In this document: piece after piece, positions 61,104 to 64,000 of the stretch | How the letters are laid out: every line of letters starts with the position of its first letter | Numbering within the stretch: position 1 is the stretch's first letter | Assembly (NCBI GenBank): GCA_031841125.1 | Contig: CM063112.1 | Coordinates: 12,364,603-12,428,602 of the forward strand | Direction of reading: 5' to 3' | Length of the DNA: 64,000 nt | From: Acanthococcus lagerstroemiae | Taxonomy: Eukaryota; Arthropoda; Insecta; Hemiptera; Eriococcidae | The notes under the pieces: model-generated | Seen by the model: the letters and a program-made list of their open reading frames with translations, nothing else | Told to the model about the DNA's origin: nothing | Databases searched by the model: none | Made by a program: the position numbers and the translations under genes

Positions 61104-61787
61104 TAGGGCTGCCGATTCCATATGAAAACATATTTTTTTGTATGGAACCTGATTCTGTATATCTTGGATATCTTTGCGAATCATCAAATTCTGAATTCTG
61201 AGTAAAACAAGCCCTATTTGTTGTAGCATATTTTTACATATTTTGGGTATAATTACATGAAACTGCATAAAATGACCATTTTTAAAACATTTTACTACAT
61301 ATTTCTCCTTTTTAGCTAATTTTAGGTGCATATTCTCGAATTGCAATAAAAACAGGAGATTTTCCGCTGAAAGAAAGACAAACTTGAAAAATTATCAGTA
61401 TCACTAGAGTACTATAGACCCAAGCACGCTCATACGCCATTTTGAATCCAAACAGCATAGTTGATTCGTCATTGACAGGCGCAGTTGGATTCAAAATGGC
61501 GTATGAGCGTACTCGGGTCTATAGAGAGAGCTATAGTATCACTGGCTTTTCTGTTTCTTTTTTGAACAAACCAAAAAAAAAAGCCACAAACGGTATTTTC
61601 ATTCTCGTGGCCCTGGCCATAACAATATTAATAAAATAATGGTACTATCTATTTGATTGAGCTCCACTTTTCCTTTAAAATAATACCCATATTGTTAGGG
61701 CATATTTTTGCATATTTCCAGTTTTACGGGAATATTTTAGCATATTTTGAAAAAATAAATTTTTAAAGTATAAAATCGGCAGCCCTA
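61104..61787. mobile_element. hAT-like non-autonomous element, 684 bp, with nested MITE
   Basis: The left end TAGGGCTGCCGATT is mirrored at the right end (AATCGGCAGCCCTA). A perfect 8-bp target duplication ATCATTAC lies at 61096-61103 and 61788-61795. The interior is rich in CATATTTT/AAATATGC words, as in many hAT derivatives. It carries a fold-back MITE at 61406-61535. An inverted second copy with the same nested insert is at 62475. Confidence 0.9.
61406..61535. mobile_element. Fold-back MITE of the CGCCATTTT family, nested
   Basis: The palindromic arms (CTATAGACCCAAGCACGCTC, ATACGCCATTTTGAATCC and mirror) lie within the hAT element. An 8-bp duplication GTATCACT flanks it at 61398-61405 and 61536-61543. 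Ends are AGAGTACTATAG on one side and CTATAGAGAGAGCTATA on the other. Confidence 0.85.
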
Positions 61788-61869
61788 ATCATTACAATAC
61801 GTTTCTCAAGCGCTCACGTACTTCATCATGACACACTCACTTCACACGCCCAGAAGGGAAGGAGCCAAG

Positions 61870-62050
61870 AGTATCTATAGAGCTCTGTATACTTCGTGTA
61901 AGTACGATCGTCCGCCATTTTGACTTCAACCGTGCCCTTGAATGCCGAAGCCGACTATGCGGAGCGTACCGCTTGGTCAATTCGGCATTGACGGGCGCAG
62001 TTGGATTCAAAATGGCGGATGATCGTACTCTCCTATCTACAGCTTTAGTA
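61870..62050. mobile_element. Fold-back MITE, TAGAGCTCTGTA type
   Basis: The arms GTACGATCGTCCGCCATTTT and AAAATGGCGGATGATCGTAC enclose CGACTATGCGGAGCGTACCG and GGCATTGACGGGCGCAG. The outer part (AGAGCTCTGTA / TACAGCTTTAG) is an imperfect inverted repeat. The core matches the elements at 42228 and 42408. Confidence 0.75.
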
Positions 62051-62474
62051 TCTACACTGCATGCAGATACAATTGAGGTCTAAGCCTCACCTAGGTAGCG
62101 CTACCATAGGTAAACGTTTTATGTGTATTGTTATCAGTTATTAACAACGTTAATTAATAACCGGCAAGTATTTTCGCTTCAGAAAATGATCTTAATTCAC
62201 ATTCATATCTGTAGGAAAACCATCAATTATAAACATATTCCTCGATATTCTTCACTTCAAACAGTAATAATTTCAATGTTCAATCAGGGTAACACAGTAA
62301 TTTCAACACGTGTTACGTGTCACAATAAAAGAGCCTGAGTAGTAACTGGACACTGAGGCTCTTCTCTTGGGACACGGCTACATGTTCAACACATTCAAGC
62401 GCTACAAAATCACTGATAATCCCACAGCGAGATCAGATATCATGTAAGCAAACTAGATAGAGAAGACTTATAGC
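62051..62474. other. Spacer
   Basis: No gene or element recognised; AT-rich. Confidence 0.35.
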
Positions 62475-63078
62475 TAGGGCTGCCGATTTTATGCTCTAAA
62501 AAATAGCCAAATATGCGCACATTATATGCGTTTATTTGTCAAAATATGCTAAAATATTCCCGTAAAACTGGAAATATGCAAAAATAGGCCCTAACAATAT
62601 GGGTATTATTTTAAAGGAATAGTGGAGCTCAATCAAATAGTACCATTATTTTATTAATATTGTTATGGCCACGGCCACGAGAATGAAATTACCGTTTGTG
62701 GCTTTTTTTTTTTGGTTTGTTCAAAAAATAAACAGAAAATCCAGTGATACTATAGCTCTATAGACCCGAGTACGCTCATACGCCATTTTGAATCCAACTG
62801 CACCTGTCGATGACGAATCAACTATGCTGTTTGGATTCAAAATGGCGTATGAGCGTGCTCGGGTCTATAGTACTCTAGTGATACTGATAATTTTTCAAGT
62901 TTGTCTTTCTTTCAGCGGAAAATCTCATGTTTTTATTGCAATTCGAAAATATGCACCTAAAATTAGCTCAAAAGGAGAAATATGTTGTAAAAATAGTCAT
63001 TTTATGCAGTTTTATGTAATTATACCCAAAACATGTAAAAATATGCTACAACAAATAGGGCTTGTTTAACTCAGAATT
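62475..63078. mobile_element. Second copy of the 61104 hAT element, inverted and truncated
   Basis: It starts with TAGGGCTGCCGATTTTATGC, and its sequence is the reverse complement of 61787-61190. It includes GGGCCTAACAATATGGG-type words, the nested fold-back MITE (about 62755-62870, flanked by AGTGATAC on both sides) and CAACAAATAGGGCTTG. The last ~85 bp of the element are missing and are replaced by the sequence starting CAGGGATGGGC at 63081. Confidence 0.85.
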
Positions 63079-63080
63079 CA

Positions 63081-63250
63081 GGGATGGGCAAATTCGTTTG
63101 TAAATCGAATCGATTCACGATTCGCCATAAGAAAACTGAATCGATTCGCAATTTGCGATTCTCTACAATAAAGTCAAATCAATTCGCGATTCATCCAAAC
63201 GAATCGCGAATCGATTCGCTAATTCTTCAATTCGCGATTCGTTTTTTTTT
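63081..63250. repeat. CGAATCGATTCG-rich repeat with hAT-like CAGGGATGGGC start
   Basis: Following CAGGGATGGGCAAATTCG, the words AATCGATTCGCGATTCG and variants repeat about eight times to a poly-T run at 63243. The beginning resembles a hAT terminus (compare CAGGGATGAGAAG at 10665). No partner end was found. Confidence 0.6.
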
Positions 63251-63327
63251 TTTTTTTGTTTCTTCAATATTGTTTGATTTTTGATAAGGAAGTACAATCC
63301 TACAATCTACAATCTATAAACTACAAA

Positions 63328-63583
63328 CAAATACACTGAACTACCAATAATGGAAACTCGAGCGCTTTTTTGGACCATGGCTACTAGCGGCAGGGATTGG
63401 TACTACACGTATTTCACTTTTCATTCATTCATTGTATGTTGTGATTGTGATTATGCTCTATCTAGTGTTGGTGAACACAATGCTAAATTATTATAGTAAC
63501 AATCCCTGCCGCTAGGTGCTGGGTCTAACAGCGCTCAATGTATTTTAAATGGAGTTTCCGGTATTGGTATTTCAGTGTATTTG
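63328..63583. mobile_element. Palindromic MITE, CAAATACACTGAA ends, 256 bp
   Basis: The left arm CAAATACACTGAACTACCAA, then GGAAACTCGAGCGCT and TAGCGGCAGGGATTG, is mirrored on the right (CAATCCCTGCCGCTAG ... AGCGCTC ... GGAGTTTCC ... TATTTCAGTGTATTTG). It is flanked by CTACAAA at 63321-63327 and 63584-63590. Confidence 0.85.
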
Positions 63584-63594
63584 CTACAAAGATG

Positions 63595-63725
63595 TGATAA
63601 TTAAAGACCGGAAAAATATGCACTCTAAATCTCAAAATATGATCATATAATATGCATTTTGAGTAGCTGAAATATGCAGAAATATGCACTCAGACCTCTA
63701 AAATATGCAAAATATGCATTACTAA
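63595..63725. repeat. ATATGCA-rich degenerate repeat
   Basis: The words AAAATATGCA / ATATGCATT / GAAATATGCA occur about eight times in 130 bp, as in the interiors of the hAT elements at 61104 and 62475. It may be the detached remainder of such an element. To the right (63726-64000) I see nothing. Confidence 0.55.
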
Positions 63726-64000
63726 TTACTAAATTAGTATCAGTTTATCAATATGGATGTCATTGTACAGGATTTTTGAGGAAGAAGGAAATCAATCTAT
63801 GACGTCACACAGTGCTACTTTGGCGGCCCAATGATGGATACTTTTGCTAACAGTAACTCCTTGTGTTGACGTCATGGCACATGGAACACCACAAAAAATA
63901 AATAAATAAAAAAGTCTTCAAATTATTATGTACAATGCTCGAACAATCTAGATAAAAATATGAATACCTAATAGTGTTGTCATTTCAGTAACAAAACATA

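Overview
This is a eukaryotic nuclear window, almost certainly from an arthropod and most likely an insect. It is AT-rich, has small spliced exons with GT/AG introns of about 50-500 bp, carries AATAAA-type polyadenylation signals, and is dense in transposon remnants. I suspect a hemipteran (perhaps a scale insect or mealybug), but nothing in the sequence proves the order.

Four conserved host genes can be assembled exon by exon with matching splice phases. They are TRMT10C/MRPP1 (11729-13512, +; mitochondrial tRNA m1R9 methyltransferase and RNase P subunit), TUSC2/FUS1 (17134-18101, +; myristoylated mitochondrial protein), NF-YB (20508-21505, -; CCAAT-binding histone-fold subunit) and CRK (22440-23882, +; SH2-SH3-SH3 adaptor). 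NF-YB and CRK are divergent and separated by 934 bp, so they probably share a promoter region. A fifth gene on the minus strand contributes three 3' exons between 54364 and 60937. It encodes a coiled-coil C-terminus with a loose resemblance to CD2AP/CIN85, and its 5' part lies beyond what I can see. A secreted, extremely proline-rich protein (exon 6764-7237, +) is partial at its 5' end.

The rest is mostly mobile and repetitive DNA. At least six short hAT-like non-autonomous elements have 8-bp target-site duplications (TSDs) that can be read directly (3387, 4116, 10665, 27690, 30541, 61104), and there are further palindromic elements with 7-8 bp duplications. A separate inverted-repeat family with ends GGACGCTGTT and 4-bp duplications occurs five times, twice interrupted or chimeric. 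Several elements are nested inside others.

Five different tandem arrays fill much of 25-60 kb. They are a ~175-bp satellite with poly-G tracts (25.8-30.5 kb), a ~1.2-kb repeat made of inverted halves (36.9-41.0 kb), a 241/375-bp alternating array (49.9-53.4 kb), a ~45-bp minisatellite with higher-order structure (55.8-57.5 kb) and a purine-rich GC-rich array (57.85-59.2 kb). The last two sit inside the large intron of the coiled-coil gene.

The most unusual object is a 3.4-kb palindrome at 32448-35840. Two ~747-bp, almost identical inverted arms flank a 1.9-kb spacer that is filled end to end by one spliced minus-strand gene of unknown family. The 5' exons are intact, while the 3' part shows a stop and frame changes. 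One arm tip ends inside the 5' part of a plus-strand terminal exon (35821-36116) encoding a very acidic protein. This looks like either a long-TIR transposon carrying a captured gene or an inverted segmental duplication.
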